A DNA stretch of 42,942 nt from Clostridia bacterium (lineage in GTDB: Bacteria > Bacillota > Clostridia > Oscillospirales > CAG-272). Positions within the stretch are counted from its first letter, which is position 1. The number at the start of each line of letters is the position of its first letter. This document shows positions 9,178 through 17,645 of this stretch, one piece after another. Made by a program: the position numbers and the translations under genes. The notes under the pieces were generated by a model. It saw only the letters and a program-made list of their open reading frames with translations, had not been told where the DNA came from and did no database searches. The stretch covers positions 1 through 42,942 of the forward strand of contig JAFTTS010000061.1 of assembly GCA_017466685.1 (NCBI GenBank), read 5' to 3'.

Positions 9178-10659
9178 ATGGTCATAAAGGTTATGGATAA
9201 TAACGAAAAAAACACACACGGTGGCAATACCGAAAACGGAGGCGGCAAAAAACCTCACCGTTGGCATAATCATCGCCGTAAGCCGAACCGTCCGCAGACA
9301 AACCAGGCTTCAGAGCAGAATAACACGGGCGATTCGATAACCGTTCGTCCCGGACGTTACGATGTTCCTCCGACGGAGAATCAAAAAATCGAGGTAACAT
9401 CGAATACAAGCCGTCAGGACAACCGTCAGATGCAGAACCGTGACAACGAAAACCGTCCTCACCGTCCGAATCGTCGCAGAGGGGATCGCCGCCGTGAGAA
9501 CACAAATACCGCGGCAAATACCGAAAACGGCGTACAGGAAGCGACCACTGCCGTAAACGGTGATGGTAACGAAAACCGCTACAATAAAAATCCTCATAAG
9601 CACACCCGTGACCGTAAGCCGCATAACATCGAGGAGCATACGATCCAAAAAGCCGAAGAAGCTCCGGTGTACAGCGAATACGTAACCACCGCAGGAAGCA
9701 TCGACGAGGAAATAAGAGACGAGCTCAATTCCATCACCGCCGCAGATGCAGAGCGTATCGAGGAATATGAGTACATTCCCGAGCCGACACCCGAGGTGGA
9801 GCTTCAAAAATACGAAATCGTCGGTATCCGTTTCAAGTCGGGCGGAAAGATATACTATTTTGATCCGAACGGCATGAAATTCGGTTACGGTGATAAGGTC
9901 ATCGTTGAAACCGCACGCGGACTCGAATTTGGTGTGTGTGATATTGTGAACCGTACCGTAACCGAGCGTGAAGTCGTACTTCCGCTTCGCACAGTTGTAC
10001 GCCGTGCAACCGAGGAGGATATCACACGTCATGAGGCAAATGTCACACGTGAAAAGGAAGCCTTCGAGGTTTGCGCACAGAAGATACTCGAACACAAACT
10101 CGGAATGAAGCTTATCGACGTTGAGCTTGCCTTTGACGGCTCGAAGCTGCTCTTTTATTTCACAGCCGAGGGACGTGTCGATTTCCGTGAGCTTGTCAAG
10201 GATCTCGCAGCGGCATTCAGAACACGTATCGAGCTTCGTCAGATCGGTATACGCGATGAAACCAAGCTGCTCGGCGGTATCGGCGTTTGCGGACGTCCGT
10301 TCTGCTGTAAGACCTTCCTCTCGGATTTCGTTCAGGTTTCGATCAAGATGGCAAAGGAACAGAATCTCTCTCTCAATTCGGCGAAGATCTCCGGTGCGTG
10401 CGGACGACTCATGTGCTGTCTGCGTTATGAGCACGATACGTATCAGGAGGAAATAAAGAAAACTCCGAAGGTCGATCAGATCGTCGAAACTCCGGACGGT
10501 GAAGGTACAGTCATCGAGGTTCAGCCGCTTGCTGGACTTGTTCGTGTACGTTTCGGTACAAAGGCAGAGATGATAACTCCCAAGGTTTACCACCGCGATG
10601 ACGTTAAGGTTATCGGCGGAAAGGGTGTAAAACCCAAGGAAACCGCTCAAAACGACTGA
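9178..10659 (+). CDS. ricT: RicT/YaaT (PSP1 family) protein with long disordered N-terminus
   Basis: The C-terminal ~285 residues are a PSP1-domain protein. In Bacillus subtilis, RicT (YaaT) works with RicA and RicF on RNase Y-dependent mRNA processing and binds an iron-sulfur cluster. Diagnostic here are the paired motifs CGRPFCCKTF and CGRLMCC (residues about 368-420) and the opening YEIVGIRFKSGGKIYYF. The first ~205 residues are unusual: rich in Asn, Arg, His, Gln and Glu with no hydrophobic core, so probably disordered and perhaps RNA-binding. Family members are usually near 280-300 residues; this one is 493. The start is ambiguous between 9178 and 9193 (in frame). It is co-directional with holB, 35 bp away. 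Confidence 0.92.
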   Translation: MVIKVMDNNEKNTHGGNTENGGGKKPHRWHNHRRKPNRPQTNQASEQNNTGDSITVRPGRYDVPPTENQKIEVTSNTSRQDNRQMQNRDNENRPHRPNRRRGDRRRENTNTAANTENGVQEATTAVNGDGNENRYNKNPHKHTRDRKPHNIEEHTIQKAEEAPVYSEYVTTAGSIDEEIRDELNSITAADAERIEEYEYIPEPTPEVELQKYEIVGIRFKSGGKIYYFDPNGMKFGYGDKVIVETARGLEFGVCDIVNRTVTEREVVLPLRTVVRRATEEDITRHEANVTREKEAFEVCAQKILEHKLGMKLIDVELAFDGSKLLFYFTAEGRVDFRELVKDLAAAFRTRIELRQIGIRDETKLLGGIGVCGRPFCCKTFLSDFVQVSIKMAKEQNLSLNSAKISGACGRLMCCLRYEHDTYQEEIKKTPKVDQIVETPDGEGTVIEVQPLAGLVRVRFGTKAEMITPKVYHRDDVKVIGGKGVKPKETAQND

Positions 10660-10705
10660 TTTTTTCGATAATTATGAATATAATATGAAATTTTATTATA
10701 ACCCC

Positions 10706-10733
10706 TTGCATTTTTCAAATTTTGTGATACAAT
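10706..10733 (+). promoter_or_regulatory. promoter of the ferredoxin gene
   Basis: TTGCAT (10706-10711), a 16-nt spacer and TACAAT (10728-10733) lie 41 bases before the ferredoxin ATG. Confidence 0.7.
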
Positions 10734-10774
10734 AAAATACGTAAGAAAATTTATAACACGGAGGTGTATTTAAA

Positions 10775-10945
10775 ATGGCATATAAGATTTCTGATGATTG
10801 CATCGCTTGTGGTGCTTGTGCTGACGAATGTCCCGTAAGCTGCATCGCTGAAGCAGACGGTAAGTACGAGATCAACGCAGATGAGTGCATCGAGTGCGGC
10901 GCTTGTGCAGGTGCTTGCCCTGTTGATGCTCCCAAGGCTGAATAA
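10775..10945 (+). CDS. 2[4Fe-4S] ferredoxin
   Basis: This 56-residue protein carries two CxxCxxCxxxCP motifs (CIACGACADECP and CIECGACAGACP) and is a classical clostridial ferredoxin that carries low-potential electrons between enzymes such as pyruvate:ferredoxin oxidoreductase and hydrogenase. A strong GGAGG stands 8 bases before the ATG. It has its own promoter and terminator, so it is a single-gene unit. The two halves resemble each other, as expected from the ancient duplication of this family. Confidence 0.97.
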   Translation: MAYKISDDCIACGACADECPVSCIAEADGKYEINADECIECGACAGACPVDAPKAE

Positions 10946-10958
10946 TTTCAGATACATA

Positions 10959-10986
10959 AAACGCTGCCCGAGTTGGTGGCGTTTTT
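10959..10986 (+). terminator. rho-independent terminator of the ferredoxin gene
   Basis: AAACGCTGCC (10959-10968) pairs with GGTGGCGTTT (10975-10984), including two G-T wobbles, around a 6-nt loop, followed by more T. Confidence 0.85.
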
Positions 10987-11002
10987 GCTATTACAGGAAA
11001 AA

Positions 11003-11037
11003 CCCTTCCCCATCATTTAAGGTGAGGAAGGCATTTT
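11003..11037. terminator. bidirectional terminator between ferredoxin and XRE regulator genes
   Basis: CCTTCCCCATC (11004-11014) pairs with GGTGAGGAAGG (11021-11031) with one mismatch. A T-run follows on the plus strand (ATTTTTT) and on the minus strand (GGGTTTTTCC), so it can serve the convergent regulator gene ending at 11038. Confidence 0.75.
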
Positions 11038-11649
11038 TTATTCTTTACTGATAACCTTTTTCTGCCAGGAGATCTTGCCGCATTTCGGGCATTTCATATA
11101 TCTTGTTCTGCCGATGTGCATTGCCCATAGAACACTGCTGAACGTCGGAACATATCTGTGACGGCATTTCGCACATTCATAGTAGCCTGCAGTCTGCTCG
11201 ATGCGCAGTGCAAACATGATTCCGATCATGCCGATAACAAAGCCCGACACAACAAGCAGCACACGTAGCCAATCCGCCATTTCAAACAGTGCGGCAACAA
11301 ACGAGCATCCAAGAAGTATAATAACCGAAAATGTACCGATCAGAATTTCGAGCGACAGAAGTTGTCTATCCGATGCTTCCTTTTGCCGAACCATATCAAG
11401 GAGCATTTGCTCCGATTTTTCGTTGTAATCATTCATTGTAACAACCTCCCCGTAAAGTAAATCGTTCACAGTGATTTTAAGCTCACTGCAAAGCTCGAGC
11501 ATTATTGAAGAATCGGGCATTGATTTTCCCGTTTCCCATTTTGAGACTGCTCTGTCTGTGACGTTCATTTTTTCTGCGAGCTGCATTTGGGTAAGTCCCT
11601 GTTTTTTTCTGCACTCGGCGATGAATTTTCCTATTTTGATCTGATCCAC
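11038..11649 (-). CDS. XRE-family regulator with two membrane helices and a zinc ribbon
   Basis: This 203-residue protein has an N-terminal helix-turn-helix of the Cro/CI type (IAECRKKQGLTQMQLAEKMN, then DRAVSKWETGKSMPD), a linker of about 40 residues, two predicted membrane segments (LEILIGTFSVIILLGCSFVA and LRVLLVVSGFVIGMIGIMFA) and a C-terminal four-Cys zinc ribbon (CAKCRHRY and CPKCGKIS). This layout is widespread in Firmicutes; the membrane anchor suggests a DNA-binding domain held at the membrane, with an unknown signal. The GTG at 11649 is chosen because AGGAGG lies 7 bases before it; a GTG six codons upstream includes that site and cannot be the start. Confidence 0.88.
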   Translation of the reverse strand: MDQIKIGKFIAECRKKQGLTQMQLAEKMNVTDRAVSKWETGKSMPDSSIMLELCSELKITVNDLLYGEVVTMNDYNEKSEQMLLDMVRQKEASDRQLLSLEILIGTFSVIILLGCSFVAALFEMADWLRVLLVVSGFVIGMIGIMFALRIEQTAGYYECAKCRHRYVPTFSSVLWAMHIGRTRYMKCPKCGKISWQKKVISKE

Positions 11650-11708
11650 CCGACGTCCTCCTTTCACTTACATTTTACACTGTTTTGCAGACAAAATCCA
11701 CACACTGA

Positions 11709-11733
11709 CGGTTGATTCGGGGAATATCAACCG
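11709..11733. repeat. inverted repeat between the XRE and isomerase genes
   Basis: CGGTTGAT (11709-11716) and ATCAACCG (11726-11733) are perfect inverted repeats with a 9-nt spacer. It lies upstream of the XRE gene and downstream of the isomerase gene, with no T-run, so it may be an operator for the XRE protein or a weak terminator. Confidence 0.5.
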
Positions 11734-11747
11734 ACGGTTGGGTGGAA

Positions 11748-12611
11748 TTACAGTTTTTCAAAAGCCTCGGCAAGTTCTCTGGCCGAATCAGCAAGCTCCT
11801 TTATGCCGACGTGAATATTATCGGCCGTAAAGCCGGACAAATGCTGATCCGCTTCGAACGTAAAATAACCGTCATATCCGATTTCTTTCAGCGCCTTTAT
11901 TATGGCATCATAGTCCATATCCATCGAACGCGGAATAGCATGAGAATCGTGCCACTTATCGTTATCGTGAATATGAAGCGCACCAAGGCGGTTGCCGAGA
12001 GCATGAATCAGTTCAACCGCACTTGTTCCCGTTCCTCGCATTTCCGCATGACCAAGGTCGAGACAAGCGATAAATGAGTCGTCATTCACCGCATCAAGAT
12101 GTGCCGTAAAGCTTTCGGGTGTCATGCAGGCAGCGAATTTCACTTGATCATTTTCAAAATCCCAGTTCCACATATTTTCAGTGGCAATTTTCACTCCGCA
12201 TTCCTTCGCAAAAGGAAGAAGTTCAAGAAACATTTCCGCATTTTCTTCGTGAGATTTATTGTTATCGGGATGTATGACACAAATCTTACCTCCTGCAATT
12301 GCAGTACACTCGATTGCTCTTTTGAGATATGAGCGTATTTCCTTGCAATAAACCGGGAACGGTGCGTGCGACTGATTGCATTCGATGCCGAAATCATGTC
12401 CGATACGCGCAAGACGCTTTGCAAAATCCGCATAACCGGCGCCTGACAGCGGGTGTGAGCTCTCGATAATGCATCTGTTTTTGTAGTCAAAACGCGCCAT
12501 CTCAAACATCGAAAAATCCCATGCATCAAAGCCGGCTTTTGCTATAAGCTCTATCGCTCGTTCCTCGCCGATGTGTTTTGCCGCCGATGCTATTTCCGTT
12601 GAAGTTTTCAT
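11748..12611 (-). CDS. sugar phosphate isomerase/epimerase-type TIM barrel protein
   Basis: This 287-residue cytoplasmic protein belongs to the AP endonuclease 2/xylose isomerase-like TIM barrel superfamily. Metal-ligand strands are visible in order: CVIHPDNNKSHEE, VKIATENMWNWDFE (Glu ligand), FIACLDLGHAEMRGT (Asp/His), GALHIHDNDKWHDSH (His/Asp) and YFTFEADQH (final Glu). These enzymes isomerise or epimerise sugars or sugar acids with a divalent metal; the substrate here cannot be assigned. The ATG has GGAGGG upstream and a near-perfect promoter. It diverges from the XRE-cupin operon, which may share regulation. Confidence 0.88.
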   Translation of the reverse strand: MKTSTEIASAAKHIGEERAIELIAKAGFDAWDFSMFEMARFDYKNRCIIESSHPLSGAGYADFAKRLARIGHDFGIECNQSHAPFPVYCKEIRSYLKRAIECTAIAGGKICVIHPDNNKSHEENAEMFLELLPFAKECGVKIATENMWNWDFENDQVKFAACMTPESFTAHLDAVNDDSFIACLDLGHAEMRGTGTSAVELIHALGNRLGALHIHDNDKWHDSHAIPRSMDMDYDAIIKALKEIGYDGYFTFEADQHLSGFTADNIHVGIKELADSARELAEAFEKL

Positions 12612-12641
12612 AGTATTCCCTCCAAAAATCCGATTATTATA

Positions 12642-12670
12642 ATTATAGCCCTATTTTCCTTCACTGTCAA
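12642..12670 (-). promoter_or_regulatory. consensus SigA-type promoter of the isomerase gene
   Basis: On the minus strand TTGACA (12670-12665), a 17-nt spacer and TATAAT (12647-12642), about 30 bases before the start codon. Its -35 is 43 bp from the -35 of the divergent cupin-regulator promoter. Confidence 0.85.
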
Positions 12671-12713
12671 CCTGTGAACTCGATAAATTCTTCCGATTTG
12701 TGTAAAATTCCAC

Positions 12714-12742
12714 TTGCAATTGTCACGCTTATGTGATATAAT
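12714..12742 (+). promoter_or_regulatory. promoter of the XRE-cupin operon
   Basis: TTGCAA (12714-12719), a 17-nt spacer and TATAAT (12737-12742), 41 bases before the first start codon of the operon. Confidence 0.8.
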
Positions 12743-12783
12743 ATAATGAATAATTATTTTTGTTTCTGAAAGGAAGATTAGTT

Positions 12784-13347
12784 ATGCTGCCACAGGTTGA
12801 ACAAATTGCTGCCAGGGTGCGTGAGCTTCGAGATATACTTGATATTGATGCGAACACCGTCGCTGAAAAAATCGGTGTTACACGTGAGGTGTACGATTCA
12901 TACGAAAACGCAAAATGTGACATTCCCGTCGGAAAGCTTTATGCGATAGCAACGGAATTTGGAGTTGACCCAACTGTGCTTCTCCTTGGTGACGAGCCGA
13001 GAATGGTTGACTATACTCTCGTTCGTCAGGGCAACGGACTTGAGGTTGAGCGTTACGCCGGCTACAAGTTCTCGTCCCTTGCATATAATTATATTGACCG
13101 CGAAATGGAACCGATGATCGTAACCCTCGATCCGAGCGACAAAACTCCCGATCTCGTTACACATTCGGGACAGGAATTCAATCTGGTCCTTGAGGGCACT
13201 GTTGCGGTGCATCTCGGTGACCGTGAATACATTCTGCGCGCCGGCGACTCGATCTATTTTAATCCGACCATTCCGCACGGTCAGCGTGCTATCGGAACGG
13301 TGTCGAAATTCCTCACTGTTATCAACGAAAACATGAAAAGAAAATAA
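12784..13347 (+). CDS. XRE-cupin transcriptional regulator
   Basis: This 187-residue protein pairs an N-terminal helix-turn-helix (VRELRDILDIDANTVAEKIG, then TREVYDSYENAKCDIPVGKL) with a C-terminal cupin barrel (GQEFNLVLEGTVAVHLGD, then YILRAGDSIYFNPTIPHGQR). Such proteins sense small metabolites. The ATG at 12784 has AAAGGAAG upstream; an in-frame TTG eight codons earlier overlaps that site. It is the first gene of an operon with an acyl-CoA synthetase (18 bp gap) and an esterase, so it probably regulates that operon in response to its substrate or product. The ligand is not evident. Confidence 0.93.
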   Translation: MLPQVEQIAARVRELRDILDIDANTVAEKIGVTREVYDSYENAKCDIPVGKLYAIATEFGVDPTVLLLGDEPRMVDYTLVRQGNGLEVERYAGYKFSSLAYNYIDREMEPMIVTLDPSDKTPDLVTHSGQEFNLVLEGTVAVHLGDREYILRAGDSIYFNPTIPHGQRAIGTVSKFLTVINENMKRK

Positions 13348-13365
13348 TAAAAAGGATTCTTAAAA

Positions 13366-15054
13366 ATGAACTTCTTATCAAAATATCTGCCTCGTATCGA
13401 CTTCGAGAGCTACGAGGATTTCAAGAAAAACTATAAATTGAATATTCCCGAAAGCTTCAACTTCGGTTACGATATCGTTGACGAATACGCACGTCTCGAA
13501 CCCTCAAAGCCTGCTCTCATCTGGCTCAACGACAATGGCGAGGAAAAGCACTTCACTTTCGGCGACATCAAAGAGCAGTCTGACCGTATCGCAAACGTAC
13601 TCACCTCGCTCGGAATCAAAAAGGGCGAGCGCGTAATGCTTATTTTGAAGCAGCGTCCCGAGGTATGGTTTACACTTGTCGCACTCTGCAAAATGGGAGC
13701 TGTCGCAATTCCGGCATCCTTCCAGCTCACAGAAAAGGATATCGTTTACCGCTGTGAGGCTGCCGAGGTACGTATGCTTATCGCCGCAGAGGATGATGTT
13801 ATTATCTCGCATATCCGTAACTGCCGCGAAAAGTGTACCACTCTCCGTCATGTCGGACTTGTCGGAGAGGGCATCAGTGCGCGCTTCGGCGATGAGTTCC
13901 TCGATATGAGAAAGATCACAAGCGAGGCATCCACCGAGTGGATACGTCCCACGGGTGACGCGGCAACAAAGAATCTCGACGCTATGCTCATGTACTTCAC
14001 ATCGGGTACATCGGGTATGCCCAAGATGTTAACTCATAACTTCCTCTACCCTCTCGGTCACATCACCACCGCACATTATTGGCAGAAGGTTGAGGACGAG
14101 GGCAGACACCTCACCGTTTCCGATTCAGGCTGGGCAAAATTTGCATGGGGTAAGATTTACGGTCAGTGGATCTGCGGTGCAGTTAACGTCGCATACGATA
14201 CGGACAAATTCGTCCCTGCAAAGCTGCTTGCGGCTATCGACCACTTAAAGCTTACCACATTCTGTGCACCGCCCACCATCTACCGCTTCCTCATCAAAGA
14301 GGATCTGTCGGGCTGTGACTTCTCGACTCTTCACCACTGCGGAACGGCAGGTGAGCCGCTTAATCCCGAGGTCGTAAAACGCTTCAAGGAAGCAACAGGA
14401 CACACCATTTACGAAGGCTTCGGTCAGACAGAAACAACCGTCATCCTCGCAAACTACGGCTGGGATGAGATCAAGGTCGGCTCAACAGGAAAGCCTGCAC
14501 CGATATACGATATCGACATCGTTGACGAGAACGGTAACTCCTGTGAGGACGGTATCGTCGGTTCGATCGTTATAAGGAACGCAGGCGACCATCCGACGGG
14601 ACTTTTCATGGAATATTACAATGCGCCCGAAGCTATGGCACGCTCATGGAAAAACGGCGTTTACAACACAGGCGACATGGCATGGCGTGACTCGGACGGT
14701 TACTTCTGGTTCGAGGGCAGAAACGATGACGTTATCAAGTGCTCGGGTTACCGTATCGGTCCGTTCGAGGTTGAGAGCGCACTTATGACACATCCTGCGG
14801 TACTTGAATGTGCGGTTACAGCCGTACCCGATCCCGTACGCGGTCAGGTCGTTAAGGCGACTATCGTACTTGCAAAGGGATGGAAGGAGAAAGCCGGCGA
14901 TGAGCTTAAAAAGGAGCTTCAGAATCACGTAAAAGTGACGACCGCGCCTTATAAATATCCGCGTGTTGTCGAGTTTGTTGACGAGCTTCCGAAAACCACA
15001 AGCGGTAAGATCCGCCGTGTTGAGATCCGTCAGAACGACGCGGAGAAAAAATAA
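13366..15054 (+). CDS. AMP-forming acyl-CoA synthetase
   Basis: This 562-residue adenylate-forming ligase joins a carboxylic acid to CoA with ATP, going to AMP and pyrophosphate. Visible motifs are the P-loop YFTSGTSGMPK (about residue 208), YEGFGQTETT (A5), NTGDMAWRDSDGYFWFEGR (A7-A8), DDVIKCSGYRIGPFEVE (hinge) and the catalytic Lys in PKTTSGKIRR near the C-terminus. Length and motifs resemble acetyl- or medium-chain acyl-CoA ligases; the exact acid is uncertain. It overlaps the next gene by one base (TAATG). Neighbours suggest it activates acids released by the esterase, which is inference. Confidence 0.93.
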   Translation: MNFLSKYLPRIDFESYEDFKKNYKLNIPESFNFGYDIVDEYARLEPSKPALIWLNDNGEEKHFTFGDIKEQSDRIANVLTSLGIKKGERVMLILKQRPEVWFTLVALCKMGAVAIPASFQLTEKDIVYRCEAAEVRMLIAAEDDVIISHIRNCREKCTTLRHVGLVGEGISARFGDEFLDMRKITSEASTEWIRPTGDAATKNLDAMLMYFTSGTSGMPKMLTHNFLYPLGHITTAHYWQKVEDEGRHLTVSDSGWAKFAWGKIYGQWICGAVNVAYDTDKFVPAKLLAAIDHLKLTTFCAPPTIYRFLIKEDLSGCDFSTLHHCGTAGEPLNPEVVKRFKEATGHTIYEGFGQTETTVILANYGWDEIKVGSTGKPAPIYDIDIVDENGNSCEDGIVGSIVIRNAGDHPTGLFMEYYNAPEAMARSWKNGVYNTGDMAWRDSDGYFWFEGRNDDVIKCSGYRIGPFEVESALMTHPAVLECAVTAVPDPVRGQVVKATIVLAKGWKEKAGDELKKELQNHVKVTTAPYKYPRVVEFVDELPKTTSGKIRRVEIRQNDAEKK

Positions 15055-15938
15055 TGGAATTTGCAAAAAACGCCGCACCGATACTTGTCGTGCTCGGTCA
15101 GTCAAACGCACACGCTCATAACACACATCTGCCCGAGGATCAGGTCATACATACTCCGCTCAAGAACGTGCACGGTCTTAATCGTGAATACAATCAGGCA
15201 TACGGTCTTGACGACGTTACATGGACCGGCTTCACGACAGACGGAATGAACCTCGGTGAAACTCAGGATGACACCTGCTGTCTTGCCAACTATTTTGCCG
15301 CAATGTGGCAGTCCGCGATTGACGGCGGTGCTGACCTGCCCGATCTTTATGTGATACAGATATCTATTGGCGCACAGGGCGTTGCACAGTATGAGGCACA
15401 TTCGTGGAATATGTGGTATGCGATGCGTGAGCCGATACTGAAGCCGGGCAAGCTCGGAGAATGTGACATATCGCTCTACCCTCTCGCAACGGAGATACTT
15501 TCGCTCGCCTATATGAACCTGCTTGCATCGGGCAAAAAGCCGCAGGTGATCGGACTTCACTGGAATCAGTATGAAACCGAATGTCACACAGGCTCAAAGG
15601 CACTGAACGACGCCGAGGCAAATTACAAGAACCTTTTCTGGGGACTTTTCACCGCTCTCGGAAGCAATGCAGTCGGCACGGGTATACCATTTTATCTCTA
15701 CCGTCCGCTGACCGAAAATTACGAGCAGAGCCGTATCGAGCGAATGAACGGTATTTTTGAAGGATTCAGAGATTCTCTCGCCGATTGCCGCATACTCGAT
15801 CTTCGTCAAACGGATTTGTATACAGATGAGCCGCAAACTCATGGTATCTTCCAGCCGGACGGTATTCACTATATCCCCGAGGCACATCACAAATTCGCCG
15901 AGATACAGTGGAACGATTTGTTCGGTGAGCGCGAATAA
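15054..15938 (+). CDS. SASA-type SGNH esterase-like protein
   Basis: This 294-residue protein resembles the sialate O-acetylesterase-like (SASA/DUF303) carbohydrate esterases of the SGNH superfamily. It has the block I Ser in VVLGQSNAHAH, a later IGLHWNQYETE that resembles the WxQGE block, and block V DGIHYIPEAHH with the catalytic Asp and His. No signal peptide is seen, so it should act in the cytoplasm, unlike many polysaccharide deacetylases. It may remove acyl groups from imported sugars. The start overlaps the synthetase stop (TAATG) with GGAG 8 bases upstream, so translation is probably coupled. Function is by family only. Confidence 0.72.
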   Translation: MEFAKNAAPILVVLGQSNAHAHNTHLPEDQVIHTPLKNVHGLNREYNQAYGLDDVTWTGFTTDGMNLGETQDDTCCLANYFAAMWQSAIDGGADLPDLYVIQISIGAQGVAQYEAHSWNMWYAMREPILKPGKLGECDISLYPLATEILSLAYMNLLASGKKPQVIGLHWNQYETECHTGSKALNDAEANYKNLFWGLFTALGSNAVGTGIPFYLYRPLTENYEQSRIERMNGIFEGFRDSLADCRILDLRQTDLYTDEPQTHGIFQPDGIHYIPEAHHKFAEIQWNDLFGERE

Positions 15939-15967
15939 AGACATTAAATTAAGATTATAATCAAAAT

Positions 15968-15996
15968 CAGCACGGTGCAAAAAAAGCATTGTGCTG
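15968..15996 (+). terminator. hairpin after the cupin-synthetase-esterase operon
   Basis: CAGCACGGTGC (15968-15978) pairs fully (two G-T wobbles) with GCATTGTGCTG (15986-15996) around seven A. The following T content is low (TAATATTT), so it may be a weak terminator or an mRNA 3' stabiliser. Confidence 0.6.
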
Positions 15997-16035
15997 TAAT
16001 ATTTCAAACCAAAGAAGGGAGTCATAAAATATAAA

Positions 16036-17214
16036 ATGGGAATAGATATAAAAATGACTCGAACATGGGCGGAAATCGACCTTGCCGCCATACGTCAGAA
16101 TTATAACTCCGCTGCTGCATATGCAAGCTCACACGGTGCAAAAATGATCTCCGTTATCAAAGCGGATGCATACGGTCACGGAGCCACCACCGTTGCATCA
16201 GAGCTTGAAAAGTACTGCAGTGCCGATTTCTTCGCCGTCGCAACCTTACCCGAAGCCATCACACTTATCGAATCGGGAATAAAATCAAAAATCCTCATTT
16301 TAAGTGAAATACATCCCTCACTTTACGGCGAATTGGTGCGATATAAAAATGTTATACCGAGTATATTTCAGCTCGAATCGGCACGTGCACTTTCCGCGTC
16401 GGCAGTCCTACACGGCGTAACCATTCCCTGCTTCATCGTCTGCGATACCGGAATGTCACGCATCGGAATCGAGTGTACAACTCCCGAAAAGACGGCAGAA
16501 GGTATCAAGCTTGTCGAGGAGATAAGTGAGCTTCCGAATTTGCATATCGACGGAATATTCAGCCATTTAGCCTGCGCCGATCAGTATGATAAGGTATCCG
16601 CACTTCATCAGATAACAATTTTCGATGATTTTATAAAAAATCTTACCGATCACGGAATCCACCTGAAATATAAGAGCCTCTGCAACAGTGCGGCACTGAC
16701 CGAACCTGAATTTACAAACAAATATGACCTTGTGCGTGAGGGAATCAGTCTGTACGGTTATTACCCCTCACCCGAAACGAAGCGTGTGCTTCACTTAAAG
16801 CCTGCAATGGCAGTGCGAACACGTATAACAGCGATAAAAACGCTCCCTGCAGGTACGGGAATCAGCTACGGTCACACTTATGTAACCACCCGTGAAACAA
16901 GAGTCGCAACGCTTCCCGTCGGATATGCAGACGGCTATCCGAGACTACTCTCAAACAAGGCAGGAGTCGTTATCGATGACAAGTATGCACCAATCCTCGG
17001 ACGTGTCTGCATGGATCAGATGATGGTGGACGTGACCGATATACCGACTGCAAAGGTGGATTCGATTGCAACACTCATCGGTGCGGATGAACGTGTTCGT
17101 GCCGACAAGCTCGCCGAAATGATGGGCACTATCTCATATGAGTTGATCTGCGGCATTTCATCACGTGTACCGAGAACATACGTCAATTCTTACAGCAGTA
17201 TCAACTCGGATTAA
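16036..17214 (+). CDS. alr: alanine racemase
   Basis: This 392-residue PLP enzyme makes D-alanine for peptidoglycan. The PLP-binding Lys is in [11 protein letters not shown] (residue about 42). Other landmarks are [44 protein letters not shown] (the catalytic Tyr region), [11 protein letters not shown] and [12 protein letters not shown]. Length fits the family. The ATG at 16036 has AAGGGAG about 14 bases upstream, rather far, and a second ATG at 16054 lacks a site, so the start is fairly uncertain. No promoter was clearly seen in the 100 bp before it, so partial read-through from the upstream operon is possible. Confidence 0.95.
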   Translation: MGIDIKMTRTWAEIDLAAIRQNYNSAAAYASSHGAKMISVIKADAYGHGATTVASELEKYCSADFFAVATLPEAITLIESGIKSKILILSEIHPSLYGELVRYKNVIPSIFQLESARALSASAVLHGVTIPCFIVCDTGMSRIGIECTTPEKTAEGIKLVEEISELPNLHIDGIFSHLACADQYDKVSALHQITIFDDFIKNLTDHGIHLKYKSLCNSAALTEPEFTNKYDLVREGISLYGYYPSPETKRVLHLKPAMAVRTRITAIKTLPAGTGISYGHTYVTTRETRVATLPVGYADGYPRLLSNKAGVVIDDKYAPILGRVCMDQMMVDVTDIPTAKVDSIATLIGADERVRADKLAEMMGTISYELICGISSRVPRTYVNSYSSINSD

Positions 17215-17253
17215 ATAAAAATCAAATAAAATCAACTTTTTTTCAAAAACCTA

Positions 17254-17282
17254 TTGCAATTACGAAAAAAATATGTTATACT
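17254..17282 (+). promoter_or_regulatory. promoter of rpmE
   Basis: TTGCAA (17254-17259), a 17-nt spacer and TATACT (17277-17282), 64 bases before the rpmE start. Confidence 0.8.
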
Positions 17283-17302
17283 ATGGTGTATGATATAAAA
17301 CC

Positions 17303-17320
17303 GCATGGCAAAATCCATGC
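17303..17320 (+). promoter_or_regulatory. leader hairpin upstream of rpmE (possible L31 autoregulatory leader)
   Basis: GCATGG (17303-17308), loop CAAAAT and CCATGC (17315-17320) form a perfect stem in the 5' leader, 12 nt before the GAGGTG site of rpmE. L31 leader RNAs that may bind the protein have been proposed in Firmicutes; I cannot confirm this matches that family. Confidence 0.4.
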
Positions 17321-17345
17321 AAATATTTTATGTGAGGTGTTTATC

Positions 17346-17549
17346 ATGAAGGAAGGACTCCATCCCGAATACAAGGAAGTTACAATTAAGTGCGCTTGCG
17401 GCGAAACCGTTGTAACCCGTTCTACCAAGGGCGACATGAGAGTTGAAATTTGCTCTATGTGCCATCCGTTCTTTACAGGCAAGCAGAAGCTCGTTGATGC
17501 AGGCGGACGTGTAGATAAGTTCAAGAAGCGTCTTGAACAGGCGAAATAA
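17346..17549 (+). CDS. rpmE: ribosomal protein L31 (zinc-binding form)
   Basis: This 67-residue protein of the large ribosomal subunit starts [19 protein letters not shown] and has the Cys pairs CAC (residues 16, 18) and CSMC (37, 40) of the zinc-binding C+ type. C- paralogs usually replace it in zinc shortage; none is in this window. The ATG at 17346 follows GAGGTG; an upstream in-frame start adds residues not typical of L31. It has its own promoter and terminator. Confidence 0.97.
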   Translation: MKEGLHPEYKEVTIKCACGETVVTRSTKGDMRVEICSMCHPFFTGKQKLVDAGGRVDKFKKRLEQAK

Positions 17550-17564
17550 TTATTTCGTTCTTTT

Positions 17565-17606
17565 GGGGTATGAAGCGTCTTTTTTGGCGGCTTCATATCC
17601 CTTTTT
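17565..17606 (+). terminator. strong rho-independent terminator of rpmE
   Basis: GGGGTATGAAGC (17565-17576) pairs fully (one G-T) with GCTTCATATCCC (17590-17601), followed by TTTTT. Confidence 0.9.
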
Positions 17607-17645
17607 CGTTTTCTGAAACACCCATGATACGGAGGTTTTATCAAT

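Noticed and set aside
9310..10650. 446-residue open frame antisense to ricT
   Set aside because: It lies opposite a well-supported gene with clear motifs, lacks a ribosome site, and its protein has no recognisable fold.
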